A DNA stretch of 62,197 nt, from NCBI GenBank assembly GCA_035318925.1, contig DATHDS010000043.1, forward strand, positions 1-62,197. The letters run 5' to 3'. Position 1 is the first letter of the stretch. Each line of letters starts with the position of its first letter. Below the pieces are notes generated by a model. That model saw only the letters and a list, made by a program, of their open reading frames with translations. It was not told the origin of the DNA and made no database searches. Positions 41,437 to 49,042 of this stretch are shown here, piece after piece. A program made the position numbers and the translations under genes. The DNA comes from VAXT01 sp035318925 (GTDB lineage: Bacteria > Actinomycetota > Thermoleophilia > Gaiellales > Gaiellaceae).

Positions 41437-41865
41437 TCACCTTCGACCGCTAGCTGCGGCGCTGTCGAGATGGCCGGCGACATCCCATGTCCAGAATTCG
41501 ACTACATGGCCATCGGGATCGGTGACGTACGCGGCGCTTCCTCGTCCGTCGCTGAAGTTCTCGACGTGGACGTGATAACCGGCGCGCTCCAAGTGCTGAA
41601 CGAGGCCGTCGAGGTCCGGCTCGTTGACGTGCAGCGCGAAGTGGACGTGTCGGCCGCCGCGCTCACCCGCGAGGGGCTTCACGCCCACCAACCATAAGCC
41701 GATCCGAGTGCGGTCCCCTGCCATCACCCATGTGGCGGCCTCCCAGCGCTCGACCACGGGCAGACCGAGGGTATCGACGTAGAAGCGCTCTGCCCGCCCC
41801 AGGTCATCGACCAGGAGTGCAAGCTCACTCACGCCGGAGCACCTTAGGACATACTGGCGATCCAC
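41437..41865 (-). CDS. VOC-superfamily (glyoxalase/bleomycin-resistance-like) protein
   Basis: This 142-residue protein is one vicinal-oxygen-chelate module pair: Leu-Ala-Leu-Leu-Val-Asp-Asp-Leu-Gly-Arg-Ala-Glu-Arg-Phe-Tyr, then Val-His-Phe-Ala-Leu-His-Val, then Ala-Tyr-Val-Thr-Asp-Pro-Asp-Gly-His-Val-Val-Glu-Phe. His and Glu ligands typical of the metal site are present (His in Val-His-Phe, Glu in Val-Glu-Phe). The family includes glyoxalases, dioxygenases and fosfomycin/bleomycin resistance proteins, and the substrate cannot be told from sequence. Monocistronic by spacing. Confidence 0.85.
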   Translation of the reverse strand: MDRQYVLRCSGVSELALLVDDLGRAERFYVDTLGLPVVERWEAATWVMAGDRTRIGLWLVGVKPLAGERGGRHVHFALHVNEPDLDGLVQHLERAGYHVHVENFSDGRGSAAYVTDPDGHVVEFWTWDVAGHLDSAAASGRR

Positions 41866-42111
41866 TCACTCACCCCTCACACGTCGGCGGTCTCTCTGGC
41901 CGAGCGGGCGATGCTGGTATGTCGGCTTATCCTCAGTTTGTCAGCCGCGAGCCTCATCCGGCCATGGGAGCGGCCACCCCTCGCGCCGATAAGCCAGGTC
42001 AGGTTCGACGGGTCGACGCTAGGAAGCGCCCTCAGCCCCTCCGACAGGGACCCCCCGGTTGCTTGCTATCCGCCAATACTGCCGGAATCTCTCGGGAAGA
42101 CGAGACCATCG

Positions 42112-42615
42112 TCAACCTGCTCGCCGCCAGAGCTCTTTGAGTGCCTCACCGACGTCGGGCCAGAAGAACAACGCGATCGCCTGATCGAGGCGGCACCAGC
42201 GGTACTCGTCGTGCTCCCAGTTGAGGGTCGGCTCAAAGTCCGGCGGGGCCTCGGCGATGAAGCCGGTGACGGCGATGCGCTCGGTGCCCGGCGGCCACTC
42301 GGCTTGCCTCTCCGGAGGCTCCTCGGCAGCGAGGTAGCCGTACTCGTAGCGCACCGGCCACAAGCTGTCGGCCGCGTCGAGGCCGATCTCTTCGGTGAGC
42401 TCGCGCAGCGCCGCCTGCTCCGCGTCCTCGCCCTCCTCAAGCGCGCCCGCGGCGGGGTGCCAGTAGCCGCCTTGCATAGGGCTGCGGTGAAGAGCAAGGA
42501 ACTCGTCGCCTGATCTGCGGCAGACGAAGACCTGGATCTCCTCGGGCCGTCTCAGCGCGCTGTCTCGGGCGGCGAGTTCTTCCCGTTCGCGGCGAACGCG
42601 CCGCCGCCGCACCAT
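42112..42615 (-). CDS. NUDIX hydrolase
   Basis: This 167-residue protein has a complete Nudix box at about 57-79: Gly-Ala-Leu-Glu-Glu-Gly-Glu, then Arg-Glu-Leu-Thr-Glu-Glu-Ile-Gly-Leu (Gx5Ex7REUxEExGU). The upstream strand Gln-Val-Phe-Val-Cys-Arg-Arg and Trp-His-Pro-Ala-Ala-Gly fit the dihydroneopterin-triphosphate-type or general house-cleaning subclass. The substrate is a nucleoside diphosphate linked to X. The first 25 residues are a basic, perhaps non-native extension. A GNAT gene lies 36 bases upstream on the same strand. Confidence 0.9.
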   Translation of the reverse strand: MVRRRRVRREREELAARDSALRRPEEIQVFVCRRSGDEFLALHRSPMQGGYWHPAAGALEEGEDAEQAALRELTEEIGLDAADSLWPVRYEYGYLAAEEPPERQAEWPPGTERIAVTGFIAEAPPDFEPTLNWEHDEYRWCRLDQAIALFFWPDVGEALKELWRRAG

Positions 42616-42651
42616 GGATGATCTCTCTGCAGCCGGGTCTCCATATCCACG

Positions 42652-43101
42652 CTAGAGCCGACGCGACATCTGAACCGGCTGAGGGTCATCTCGTGAGAAC
42701 CCGCATGCTGCGTAAAACGCCTCCGCCTCCTGATTGTCAGCGAGCACCCAGACGCGTCCGACACCAGCTTCCCTCATCCATTCCTCCATCTTGCTCATGA
42801 GGGTTCTGCCAATTCCTTGCCGCCGGTGATCGCGCCGCACACCGATCTCATACAGCATTACCTGTAACGGCTCATCTGCGCGTCGACGCTGAAGGTAGCA
42901 GAGGAGATGTCCGACAACGGTTTCACCGTCCTCGGCTACCCAGTGCAGCACGTGTTGATCCACAAGATAGTCAGCAGCTACGGCGCCGACGATTGGTTCG
43001 CGCGGATGCCCGCGCCCCTCGACATCGAAGGCTTGTTCCTCCTGTGCGAGCGCCGCAATGATCGGTTCATCCCCAGGGCCGAGGCGGCGAGCGGTGATCA
43101 T
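42652..43101 (-). CDS. GNAT-family N-acetyltransferase
   Basis: This 149-residue protein has the GNAT acetyl-CoA motif Val-Arg-Arg-Asp-His-Arg-Arg-Gln-Gly-Ile-Gly-Arg-Thr-Leu (about 90-103) and the closing Glu-Ala-Phe-Tyr-Ala-Ala-Cys-Gly-Phe. The N-terminus Ile-Thr-Ala-Arg-Arg-Leu fits family strand 1. The acceptor is unknown. It probably shares a transcript with the downstream NUDIX gene. Confidence 0.88.
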   Translation of the reverse strand: MITARRLGPGDEPIIAALAQEEQAFDVEGRGHPREPIVGAVAADYLVDQHVLHWVAEDGETVVGHLLCYLQRRRADEPLQVMLYEIGVRRDHRRQGIGRTLMSKMEEWMREAGVGRVWVLADNQEAEAFYAACGFSRDDPQPVQMSRRL

Positions 43102-43193
43102 TCCCGCACTCTACGGCGGGGGTTAAGTCCGGGGGCCGCGCGGCATCGCTTGAAGACCGTGATCCGTCGCTCACCCCTCTTCACACTTGAGAC

Positions 43194-43464
43194 ATGACTT
43201 TCTCTCGACGTTCCCGATCTCGAGGCCGCTGTCGACTTCTACCGCGAGCTACTCGGCGTCGAGCCAGCGAAGTTGAAGTCGGATTATGCGAAGTTCGAGC
43301 TTGACGATCCGCCGCTCGTCCTCGCCTTGCAGCCCGGCACGCCGGCGCTCTCACACATGGGCATTCGAGTTGCTTCGACAAAGGAAGTTGATGCCACCGC
43401 AGCGCGGCTTCGGCATTCCGGGCTCGTGACTTTCGAGGAGCACGACACGGCCTGCTGCGGCTGA
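43194..43464 (+). pseudogene. Frameshifted and truncated ArsI/CadI-like VOC protein
   Basis: An ATG at 43194 gives Met-Thr-Phe. A one-base frame slip then leads into Leu-Asp-Val-Pro-Asp-Leu-Glu-Ala-Ala-Val-Asp-Phe-Tyr-Arg-Glu-Leu-Leu-Gly-Val-Glu-Pro, Tyr-Ala-Lys-Phe and Asp-Pro-Pro-Leu-Val-Leu, the signature of ArsI/CadI-type VOC proteins. The frame stops right after Asp-Thr-Ala-Cys-Cys, the thiol pair of the arsenical-binding site, so the C-terminal metal-site half is missing. Two lesions mean it is dead. Confidence 0.75.
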
Positions 43465-43492
43465 GCCGGCCAGAGGATGACATGAGAACTCC

Positions 43493-43642
43493 ATGCCGAC
43501 GTTGCTCGGGGTCGACGTTCAGAAGGCCTTCGATCTGCCGGAATGGGGTCAGCGGAACAACCCTCAGGCCGAGGAGTGCATCGCCGATCTACTCGCGCAC
43601 TGGCGTAGTTGCGGAGCGCCGATCATCCACGTCCTCAACTAG
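43493..43642 (+). pseudogene. N-terminal remnant of isochorismatase-family hydrolase
   Basis: There are 49 codons: Leu-Leu-Gly-Val-Asp-Val-Gln-Lys-Ala-Phe-Asp, then Trp-Gly-Gln-Arg-Asn-Asn-Pro-Gln-Ala-Glu, then Ala-Pro-Ile-Ile-His-Val, ending in a stop where the family (about 180 residues) would continue to its Lys and Cys catalytic residues. The first Asp of the catalytic triad is present, the rest is lost. Confidence 0.7.
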
Positions 43643-43669
43643 CTTTGAGCGTTGCAGGCCGGACGGCGG

Positions 43670-44551
43670 ATGAACGTGATGACAACGATGCATATCGACG
43701 AGCTTGAGATTGACGAGGCGCTTGTGCGTCGCCTCCTCCGCGAACAGTTCCCCGAGTGGGTCGACCTGTCACTCCGCCGCATCGAGCCGATTGGCACTGT
43801 CAACGCCATCTTTCGTCTGGGCGATGAGCTCTCTGTACGGCTCGCGCGTCGTGAGGGCCCGACAGAGCCGGGTGGCAAGGAGTTCGACTGGCTGCCGAGG
43901 CTGGCTCCGTTGCTCCCCGTTGAGATCCCCGTTCCGGTCGCGCAGGGTCACCCGACTGGCGACTATCCCTGGTTCTGGGAGATCCATCGGTGGGTTGAGG
44001 GCGAAACGGTGCCGGTCGAGGAGATTGATGCGATCGAGACCGTGCGCGAACTCGCGGCGCTCGTTGCGGCGCTGCAACAGGTGAGTCCAGCAGATGGGCC
44101 GCCGGGTCGGGGCGTTCCGTTAGCCGAGCGCGACAAGGAGATCCGGTACTGGTTGTCGAGGTTCGACGGCGACCCCGCCGTGACGGCTGAGTGGGAACGT
44201 GCGCTCGCTGCGCCGCCCTGGGACGGCCCGCCCGTCTGGCACCACGGCGACCTCGATGCACGCAACTGGCTCGTCAGGGATGGGCACATCAGCGGTGTGA
44301 TCGACTGGGGCTCGATGGGCGTCGGCGACCCGGCGTGCGACGTGATGGTCGCGTGGAAGCTTCATTCGCCTACCGCCCGCGATGTGTTTCGCGAGTCGTT
44401 GCCGACGGATGACGCGACGTGGGAGCGGGCGCGAGGCTGGGCTTTGTCGCAGGCGGTCGCAATACTCGCCTACTACACGCCAGAGAACAACCCGACCCTG
44501 TACCGCGAAGCCGAGAACTGGCTCGACCTGGTGCTGTCAGAGCGCGAGTAG
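43670..44551 (+). CDS. Aminoglycoside-phosphotransferase-family (APH) kinase-like protein
   Basis: This protein has about 293 residues from ATG 43670. The catalytic loop His-His-Gly-Asp-Leu-Asp-Ala-Arg-Asn-Trp-Leu-Val and the metal-binding Gly-Val-Ile-Asp-Trp-Gly-Ser-Met-Gly-Val-Gly-Asp-Pro-Ala are both intact. The N-lobe has Glu-Leu-Ser-Val-Arg-Leu-Ala-Arg. APH-fold kinases phosphorylate aminoglycosides, macrolides, choline or other small hydroxyl compounds. The sequence alone does not show antibiotic resistance. The next gene, an Rrf2 regulator, is 90 bases on. Confidence 0.85.
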   Translation: MNVMTTMHIDELEIDEALVRRLLREQFPEWVDLSLRRIEPIGTVNAIFRLGDELSVRLARREGPTEPGGKEFDWLPRLAPLLPVEIPVPVAQGHPTGDYPWFWEIHRWVEGETVPVEEIDAIETVRELAALVAALQQVSPADGPPGRGVPLAERDKEIRYWLSRFDGDPAVTAEWERALAAPPWDGPPVWHHGDLDARNWLVRDGHISGVIDWGSMGVGDPACDVMVAWKLHSPTARDVFRESLPTDDATWERARGWALSQAVAILAYYTPENNPTLYREAENWLDLVLSERE

Positions 44552-44641
44552 AGCGATCTCTGCGAAGACGGCGCGACGCCTGATCGGGCGTACGCGACCC
44601 TCGTGACGCCAGAACTGCGCCCGGACCGGTACAAGTTGTGT

Positions 44642-45184
44642 ATGGCGTTCTACACCGCTCGCGTCGAGTACGCGCTCCATACCCTGTTGAACCTCAGCTT
44701 GGCGCCGGCTGAACAGGCGCCTAGCGCTCGCGAGCTCGCGGAATTCCAGCGCCTGCCGGTGATGTTTGTGCGCAAGGTGCTGACTCAATTGGAGAAGGCT
44801 GGGTTGGTGGAGGGTTCAGAAGGCGTGCGCGGTGGGTGGCGTCTCGCGCGCGACCCGGCTTCGATTTCCGTGCTCGACATCGCGGAAGCGGCGCGGGGCG
44901 GTGACGAGCCGCTGTTCGAGTGTCGCGAGATTCGCGGGCGCTGCGCGCTTTGGCCGGACGGGAAGGCGCCGCGTCCGGCGGTGACCGGCGTCTGCTCGAT
45001 CCACGCGGTGATGCTCGCCGCTGAGTCCGCGATGCGCCGCGAGCTCGGATCGCACACGCTTGCGGATCTCAACGCTTGGGTGGGGGCGAAGTCGTCTGCG
45101 GCCTGGAAAAGTACGGTCGAGTCTTGGTTCGCCGACCGTTACGAAAGCCGCACGGCTGCCTCTCCGGCTGAGCGAGCTCGTTAG
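44642..45184 (+). CDS. Rrf2-family transcriptional regulator
   Basis: This protein has 180 residues from ATG 44642 (a GTG at 44603 would extend it). The winged helix is Thr-Ala-Arg-Val-Glu-Tyr-Ala-Leu-His-Thr-Leu-Leu-Asn-Leu, Ser-Ala-Arg-Glu-Leu-Ala-Glu-Phe-Gln, then Leu-Val-Glu-Gly-Ser-Glu-Gly-Val-Arg-Gly-Gly-Trp-Arg-Leu-Ala-Arg. Three cysteines follow (Cys-Arg-Glu-Ile-Arg-Gly-Arg-Cys, later Gly-Val-Cys) as in iron-sulfur sensors such as NsrR and IscR. This suggests nitric oxide, redox or iron-sulfur sensing. The 27-base dyads at 45227 and 45918, at the starts of a flavoprotein gene and its partial copy, are its probable binding sites. Confidence 0.9.
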   Translation: MAFYTARVEYALHTLLNLSLAPAEQAPSARELAEFQRLPVMFVRKVLTQLEKAGLVEGSEGVRGGWRLARDPASISVLDIAEAARGGDEPLFECREIRGRCALWPDGKAPRPAVTGVCSIHAVMLAAESAMRRELGSHTLADLNAWVGAKSSAAWKSTVESWFADRYESRTAASPAERAR

Positions 45185-45226
45185 GCCGCCTTGGAGCACG
45201 CGTCCGAAAAGGGCTGTCGCGAAACC

Positions 45227-45253
45227 TAACTAAGACTGGTAACGTCGCAGTTA
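45227..45253. promoter_or_regulatory. 27-base dyad operator, copy 1 (Rrf2 type)
   Basis: TAACT-AA-GAC-7 bases-GTC-GC-AGTTA. Both arms are identical to copy 2 at 45918-45944 while the 7-base centre differs (TGGTAAC against CGTTATA). The last base is the A of the following ATG. It lies 43 bases after the Rrf2 stop. Confidence 0.7.
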
Positions 45254-45393
45254 TGCGACCTCGAGCATTGGAGCGAATCGTGGTCGGCAGTGGCTTCGCC
45301 GGCTTCCGGCCAGCCGTCGCGGCTCGGCGTGCCGGCGGCCCCAGGCTTTCGATGACCATCCTCTCGCGTGAGCCAGTGTTGGCGGGCCGATGA
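45253..45393 (+). pseudogene. Duplicated 46-codon start of flavoprotein gene
   Basis: There are 46 codons matching the first part of the FAD oxidoreductase at 45944: Met-Arg-Pro-Arg-Ala-Leu-Glu-Arg-Ile-Val-Val, Gly-Phe-Ala-Gly-Phe, Val-Ala-Ala-Arg-Arg-Ala-Gly, Leu-Ser-Arg-Glu-Pro-Val-Leu. One codon is lost in the Gly-x-Gly nucleotide loop. It stops at TGA 45391-45393, whose last bases overlap the GAF gene start (ATGA). It cannot make an enzyme but is placed to act as a leader cistron translationally coupled to the GAF gene. Confidence 0.8.
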
Positions 45394-45863
45394 ACGCGGC
45401 GGCGCTGACGGTCGAGCTCGCCGAGGCGAGCGCTGGCGCCGGTGAGCGAGAGCAACGCGCGGCGCGCACTGCCTCGGCCATCCGCCGCTTCGGCGCGTAC
45501 CGCTGGGTCGGCATCTACGACGTCACGACCGACGAGATTGCCGTCGTCGCCTGGGACGGCCCGGCCGCGCCGGCACACCCGCGCTTCCCGCGCAGCCAGG
45601 GACTCTGCGGCGCGGCCGTCGCTGCCGGCGCGACGGTGATCGTCGGCGACGTCGTTGCCGATCCGCGCTACCTGACCACGCACGCGACGACACGCTCGGA
45701 GATCGTCATCCCGGTCTTCGTCGCCGGCGCCATCGCCGGGCTGATCGACGTTGAAAGCGAGCGGCCGCAGGCCTTCGGCGACGACGACCAGCAGCTCCTC
45801 GAGCGTTGCGCGGCCCTGATCGCTCCGCTCTGGCGGACGCGCCAAGAAGACGCCGCCGGTTAG
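45390..45863 (+). CDS. GAF-domain protein (free methionine sulfoxide reductase-like fold)
   Basis: This 157-residue protein has the fold order of GAF/fRMsr proteins: Arg-Trp-Val-Gly-Ile-Tyr-Asp-Val, Ala-Trp-Asp-Gly-Pro, Gly-Leu-Cys-Gly-Ala-Ala-Val, Val-Gly-Asp-Val, Arg-Ser-Glu-Ile-Val-Ile-Pro-Val, Gly-Leu-Ile-Asp-Val-Glu-Ser. Only one cysteine (Gly-Leu-Cys) is present, so the multi-Cys mechanism of free Met-(R)-sulfoxide reductase is unlikely and sensing is more probable. Its start overlaps the truncated flavoprotein copy, which gives it an Rrf2-type operator. Confidence 0.85.
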   Translation: MNAAALTVELAEASAGAGEREQRAARTASAIRRFGAYRWVGIYDVTTDEIAVVAWDGPAAPAHPRFPRSQGLCGAAVAAGATVIVGDVVADPRYLTTHATTRSEIVIPVFVAGAIAGLIDVESERPQAFGDDDQQLLERCAALIAPLWRTRQEDAAG

Positions 45864-45917
45864 GCAGTGGTACACCGCCTGGCCGTCCGTGTTCGGGAGG
45901 GCGGTCACGAAAGGGTT

Positions 45918-45944
45918 TAACTAAGACCGTTATAGTCGCAGTTA
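45918..45944. promoter_or_regulatory. 27-base dyad operator, copy 2 (Rrf2 type)
   Basis: TAACT-AA-GAC-7 bases-GTC-GC-AGTTA, ending on the A of ATG 45944. TATAGT at 45931-45936 could be a -10 element, which would put the transcript start at or next to the ATG and give a leaderless mRNA. Confidence 0.7.
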
Positions 45945-47164
45945 TGCGACTTCGAGCGTCGGAGCGAATCGTGGTGGTCGGTGGTGGTTTCGCCGGCTTC
46001 TGGGCGGCCGTCGCGGCTCGGCGTGCTGGCAGCTCCAAACTGTCGATCACCGTCGTCTCGCGTGAACCGGTGTTGCAGATCCGACCTCGTCTCTACGAGG
46101 CGGAGCCGCAGCAGCTCGGCGTTGATCTCTTGCCGCTGCTGGAGAAGGTGGAAGTCGAGTTCGTGCGCGGCGACGCTGCCACGCTCGATCCCGCGCTGCG
46201 CACGGTCACGTCGCGAGAGGGCGACATCGTCCCCTATACGCGTCTCGTGGTCGCCACGGGCAGCGCGATGCAGCGACCGCCAGTTCCCGGCGCTGGGAGG
46301 GCGTACTCGATCGACACTCAAGCGGATGCAATCATCTTCGACCGGCGGCTGGCACAGATCGCCCAGACGCGTGCGAAGCCGGTGATCGCTGTGGTCGGAT
46401 CTGGGTTCACCGGTATCGAGCTTGCGCTCGAGCTACGCGATCGGATCGCGGCGCACGGGAGCGACGCACAGGCTGAGAGCCTGCGCATTGTCTTGATCGA
46501 TCGCGCATCGGTCGTCGGGCGCGCCCTCGGTCCGGGTCCCCGACCCATCATCGAGGCGGCACTCGCTAAAGCGCGAGCCGAGCTGGTTCTCGGCGCGACG
46601 GTGACGGGCTTAAGCTGGAATCGCGTCACTCTCGCCGATCGCGCCGCGATCGACGCCGACGCGGTCGTGCTTACGACGGGGATGGTGGCCGCGGAGTTCG
46701 TTCGCCAGCTTCCGGGTAAACACGACGAGCTAGGCCGGGTTATCGTCGACCGGACGCTGCGGGCGCCTGCAGTTCCAGACGTCTTCGTGGCTGGCGATGC
46801 CGCGGTCGCCGACGGCGGCGACGGTCACCGCGTGCTCCAGTCGTGCCAGCACGCCCTCCAGCTCGGACGATTCGCCGGCGAGAACGCCGCCCGAGGTCTC
46901 CGCGGGCTGCCGCTGATCAATTACGTGCAGCCTCCATACATAACGTGCCTCGATCTTGGCCGGTCGGGCGCCGTCTTCACACGAGGCTGGGATCGCTCGG
47001 TCGACAGAGTCGGGCTCGAAGCAAAAAAGCTCAAGCGCCGGATCAATACAGAGGTGATCTACCCGCCGGCGGACGCTTCCCGCGAGGAGTTGCTCGCGCT
47101 GTCGAGCCTCGACCCTGCCCAGCAGAGCCTGGCGCGAGTCCGAGGCGAACGTCCCGCAGCTTGA
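45944..47164 (+). CDS. NDH-2-like FAD/NAD(P)-dependent oxidoreductase
   Basis: This protein has 406 residues from ATG 45944. The FAD-binding start is Ile-Val-Val-Val-Gly-Gly-Gly-Phe-Ala-Gly-Phe-Trp-Ala-Ala and the NAD(P)-binding Rossmann motif is Ile-Ala-Val-Val-Gly-Ser-Gly-Phe-Thr-Gly-Ile-Glu near 150. The second FAD signature Pro-Asp-Val-Phe-Val-Ala-Gly-Asp-Ala-Ala-Val lies near 286. The family includes type II NADH:quinone reductases and related flavoproteins. It sits behind an Rrf2-type dyad next to the Rrf2 gene, suggesting redox or NO stress regulation. No membrane anchor is evident. Confidence 0.88.
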   Translation: MRLRASERIVVVGGGFAGFWAAVAARRAGSSKLSITVVSREPVLQIRPRLYEAEPQQLGVDLLPLLEKVEVEFVRGDAATLDPALRTVTSREGDIVPYTRLVVATGSAMQRPPVPGAGRAYSIDTQADAIIFDRRLAQIAQTRAKPVIAVVGSGFTGIELALELRDRIAAHGSDAQAESLRIVLIDRASVVGRALGPGPRPIIEAALAKARAELVLGATVTGLSWNRVTLADRAAIDADAVVLTTGMVAAEFVRQLPGKHDELGRVIVDRTLRAPAVPDVFVAGDAAVADGGDGHRVLQSCQHALQLGRFAGENAARGLRGLPLINYVQPPYITCLDLGRSGAVFTRGWDRSVDRVGLEAKKLKRRINTEVIYPPADASREELLALSSLDPAQQSLARVRGERPAA

Positions 47165-47497
47165 GCCTAAGCCCAGGCACGTACGTGCGGTACGTAGACC
47201 GCGTAAGCATCACGGGCTAGCCGACAAATCGCGTCGACATCAGGTGCTTATGGAAGCCGGAGGTTGCGGGCGCGCCGGAGTTCGGCGTTAATTGATCCGC
47301 GAGAACGAGCCCCGTGAGGAGCTCGAGGTGAAAGTCGCCCCGAATGGTCGGTTCTGCGCGGCGCCGCATCGCTGTCGCCACCGGATCGGTAGGCTCGCAA
47401 CACTCCGACCGAAGGGCGACGAGGCCAGTCGCCGCGAGAAGAGCACATTCCGACGCCCAGACTTGTCCGCGGCCCTGCCCTCCGGCAAGCTGGCCCG
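47165..47497. other. Gap with short palindrome
   Basis: There is no gene. GCACGTACGTGC at 47177-47188 is a perfect 12-base palindrome 12 bases after the flavoprotein stop and could help end its transcript. The rest shows nothing definite. Confidence 0.35.
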
Positions 47498-48151
47498 GTG
47501 GACGCTGTCATCTTCGACCTCTGGGACACGCTGGTGCCGTTACCGAGCGCTGTCCGGGAAGAGGCGATCGCGCAGATGTCGCACGCGCTCGGGCTCTCAC
47601 TCTCAGCGTTTCGCGCCGAGTGGTCAGCAGCTTGGCTTGCTCGAGCCACCGGACCACTCGAGCCAGTAGTCCGAGACATCTCCACGCGGTTGGCGGGATC
47701 CCCGCCCGACGACGACCTGATTGAACAAGTGCTACGCATTCGGCACGAGGTTCACGCGGCAGCGTTTGTCCCGCGCGTTGATGCTCGCGAGACCCTCGCC
47801 GCCTGTCGGCAAGCAGGCGTGCGAATCGGTGTGCTAACGAACTGCTCTGCGGGCACTCCTGAGCTCTGGCAAGGATCCGCGTTAGCGGAGCTCGTTGATG
47901 CAGTCGCCTTCTCGGTGGTCGAGCACATGATGAAGCCCCATCCAGATTTCTACCGGCTACTTCTTCGACGTCTCGACGCCGAGCCGGGCGCGTGTCTCTA
48001 CGTCGGAGATGGAAGCGACGGGGAACTCGACGGCGCGGTCGCACTTGGCTTCCGAGCCGTGCTGTACGACTCCGGGAACGACTCGTTGGACGCGTGGACC
48101 GGGCCACGCGTCCACAGCTTGAAGGACACATTGCCACTACTCCACATCTGA
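47498..48151 (+). CDS. HAD-superfamily hydrolase
   Basis: This protein has 217 residues from GTG 47498. Motif I is Val-Ile-Phe-Asp-Leu-Trp-Asp-Thr-Leu-Val: the nucleophile Asp7 is present and the usual second Asp is Trp, with Asp one place later. Motif II is Val-Leu-Thr-Asn-Cys, motif III is Lys-Pro-His-Pro-Asp-Phe-Tyr, motif IV is Tyr-Val-Gly-Asp-Gly-Ser-Asp-Gly-Glu. It belongs to the haloacid-dehalogenase/phosphatase group. The altered motif I makes classic phosphatase activity uncertain. It is monocistronic. Confidence 0.85.
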   Translation: MDAVIFDLWDTLVPLPSAVREEAIAQMSHALGLSLSAFRAEWSAAWLARATGPLEPVVRDISTRLAGSPPDDDLIEQVLRIRHEVHAAAFVPRVDARETLAACRQAGVRIGVLTNCSAGTPELWQGSALAELVDAVAFSVVEHMMKPHPDFYRLLLRRLDAEPGACLYVGDGSDGELDGAVALGFRAVLYDSGNDSLDAWTGPRVHSLKDTLPLLHI

Positions 48152-48161
48152 CGCGCCGAGT

Positions 48162-48311
48162 TGGTGGACGCCGGCCGACGCGGCGTTCGTGCAGACGGTC
48201 GCCGCGGCGGTCGCGCGGGTGACCGGCATGGCGCCGCCGTTGACCTGCTGCCCCGGCGTCCTCGAGACGCGGTCGGAGATCGGAGAGGCTATGCATGCCC
48301 GTCGGCCGTAG
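48162..48311 (+). pseudogene. Fragment of M20-type peptidase (tentative)
   Basis: There are about 49 codons in one frame with Trp-Thr-Pro-Ala-Asp-Ala-Ala-Phe-Val-Gln-Thr-Val, Thr-Gly, Cys-Cys-Pro-Gly-Val-Leu-Glu-Thr-Arg and no start. This resembles the C-terminal lid/metal part of ArgE/DapE-like M20 deacylases. The remainder of a gene of that size is not present. Weak call. Confidence 0.35.
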
Positions 48312-48483
48312 AGCGAGGTATTTCGATAGTCGCCCCGAGGCTCACGGAGGGCGGTTTCGCGTAGCGACTCAAAGCGATGGCAACGCAGCTCCGCGCTCTC
48401 GATCCTCGTGATGCTTGCGCAGCCACGTGCGCCACGCGGTGACGTTCCTGACGATGACCTCCGGTTGCTCGGCGGGCACTCCG

Positions 48484-48987
48484 TCAGTTTGACTCGAGGT
48501 CGGCCAGCAGGGCCCGCAGAAGGGCGTCGAGCGCGCGTCTCTCGGTCGCGTTCAGCGAGCGTAGGAGGCGGTCTTCGTTCGCGACATGTGCGTCGAGCGC
48601 CTCGTCGATCGTCGTCCTGCCGCGGCGGGTCAGCCGGACGAGCGTGCCACGGCGGTCGTCCGGGTCGGGCCGGCGCTCGACGAGGCCCACTTCGACGAGG
48701 CGGTCGAGGCGCTTCGTCATCCCGCCGGACGAGAGAAGCGTCGCCTCCATCAACTGTGTCGGGTTGAGCTCGTACGGCGAGCCTGCGCGGCGCAGCGCCG
48801 CGAGCAGGTCGAACCAGCCGCGCGCCAGGCCGAAGGGCTCGAGGCCGTTGCCAAGCTCGTCAGCCGCCAGCCGCGCGATGCGGAAGAGGCGGCCGAGCAG
48901 CCCGAGCGATGCGACGTCAACGTCGGGACGCTCGCGGCGCCACTGGGCGACGATGCGGTCGACGTGATCTGGAGTGCGCTTTGCCAT
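48484..48987 (-). CDS. MarR-family transcriptional regulator
   Basis: This 167-residue protein has the MarR winged helix: Leu-Asn-Pro-Thr-Gln-Leu-Met-Glu-Ala-Thr-Leu-Leu-Ser-Ser-Gly-Gly-Met-Thr-Lys-Arg-Leu-Asp, then Asp-Pro-Asp-Asp-Arg-Arg-Gly-Thr-Leu-Val-Arg-Leu-Thr. Long dimerisation helices flank it. It is divergent from the oxidoreductase gene at 49043, and a dyad in the 55-base gap is its likely operator for both directions. MarR regulators of this type answer phenolic or oxidative ligands. Confidence 0.92.
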   Translation of the reverse strand: MAKRTPDHVDRIVAQWRRERPDVDVASLGLLGRLFRIARLAADELGNGLEPFGLARGWFDLLAALRRAGSPYELNPTQLMEATLLSSGGMTKRLDRLVEVGLVERRPDPDDRRGTLVRLTRRGRTTIDEALDAHVANEDRLLRSLNATERRALDALLRALLADLESN

Positions 48988-48996
48988 CTCGGTATA

Positions 48997-49008
48997 CTTT
49001 CCGGAAAG
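48997..49008. promoter_or_regulatory. MarR-type palindromic operator
   Basis: CTTTCCGGAAAG is a perfect 12-base palindrome, extendable to TACTTTCCGGAAAGAA with one mismatch. It lies 10 bases upstream of the MarR start and 34 before the divergent start. Confidence 0.7.
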
Positions 49009-49042
49009 AATCTTACTGGGAAGACGAGCCGGAGGTGCTCAG

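Noticed and set aside
43670..44551. Aminoglycoside resistance gene
   Set aside because: APH-fold kinases have many substrates and no resistance-specific feature could be identified.
45390..45863. Active free methionine sulfoxide reductase
   Set aside because: Only one cysteine is present where the enzyme needs several.
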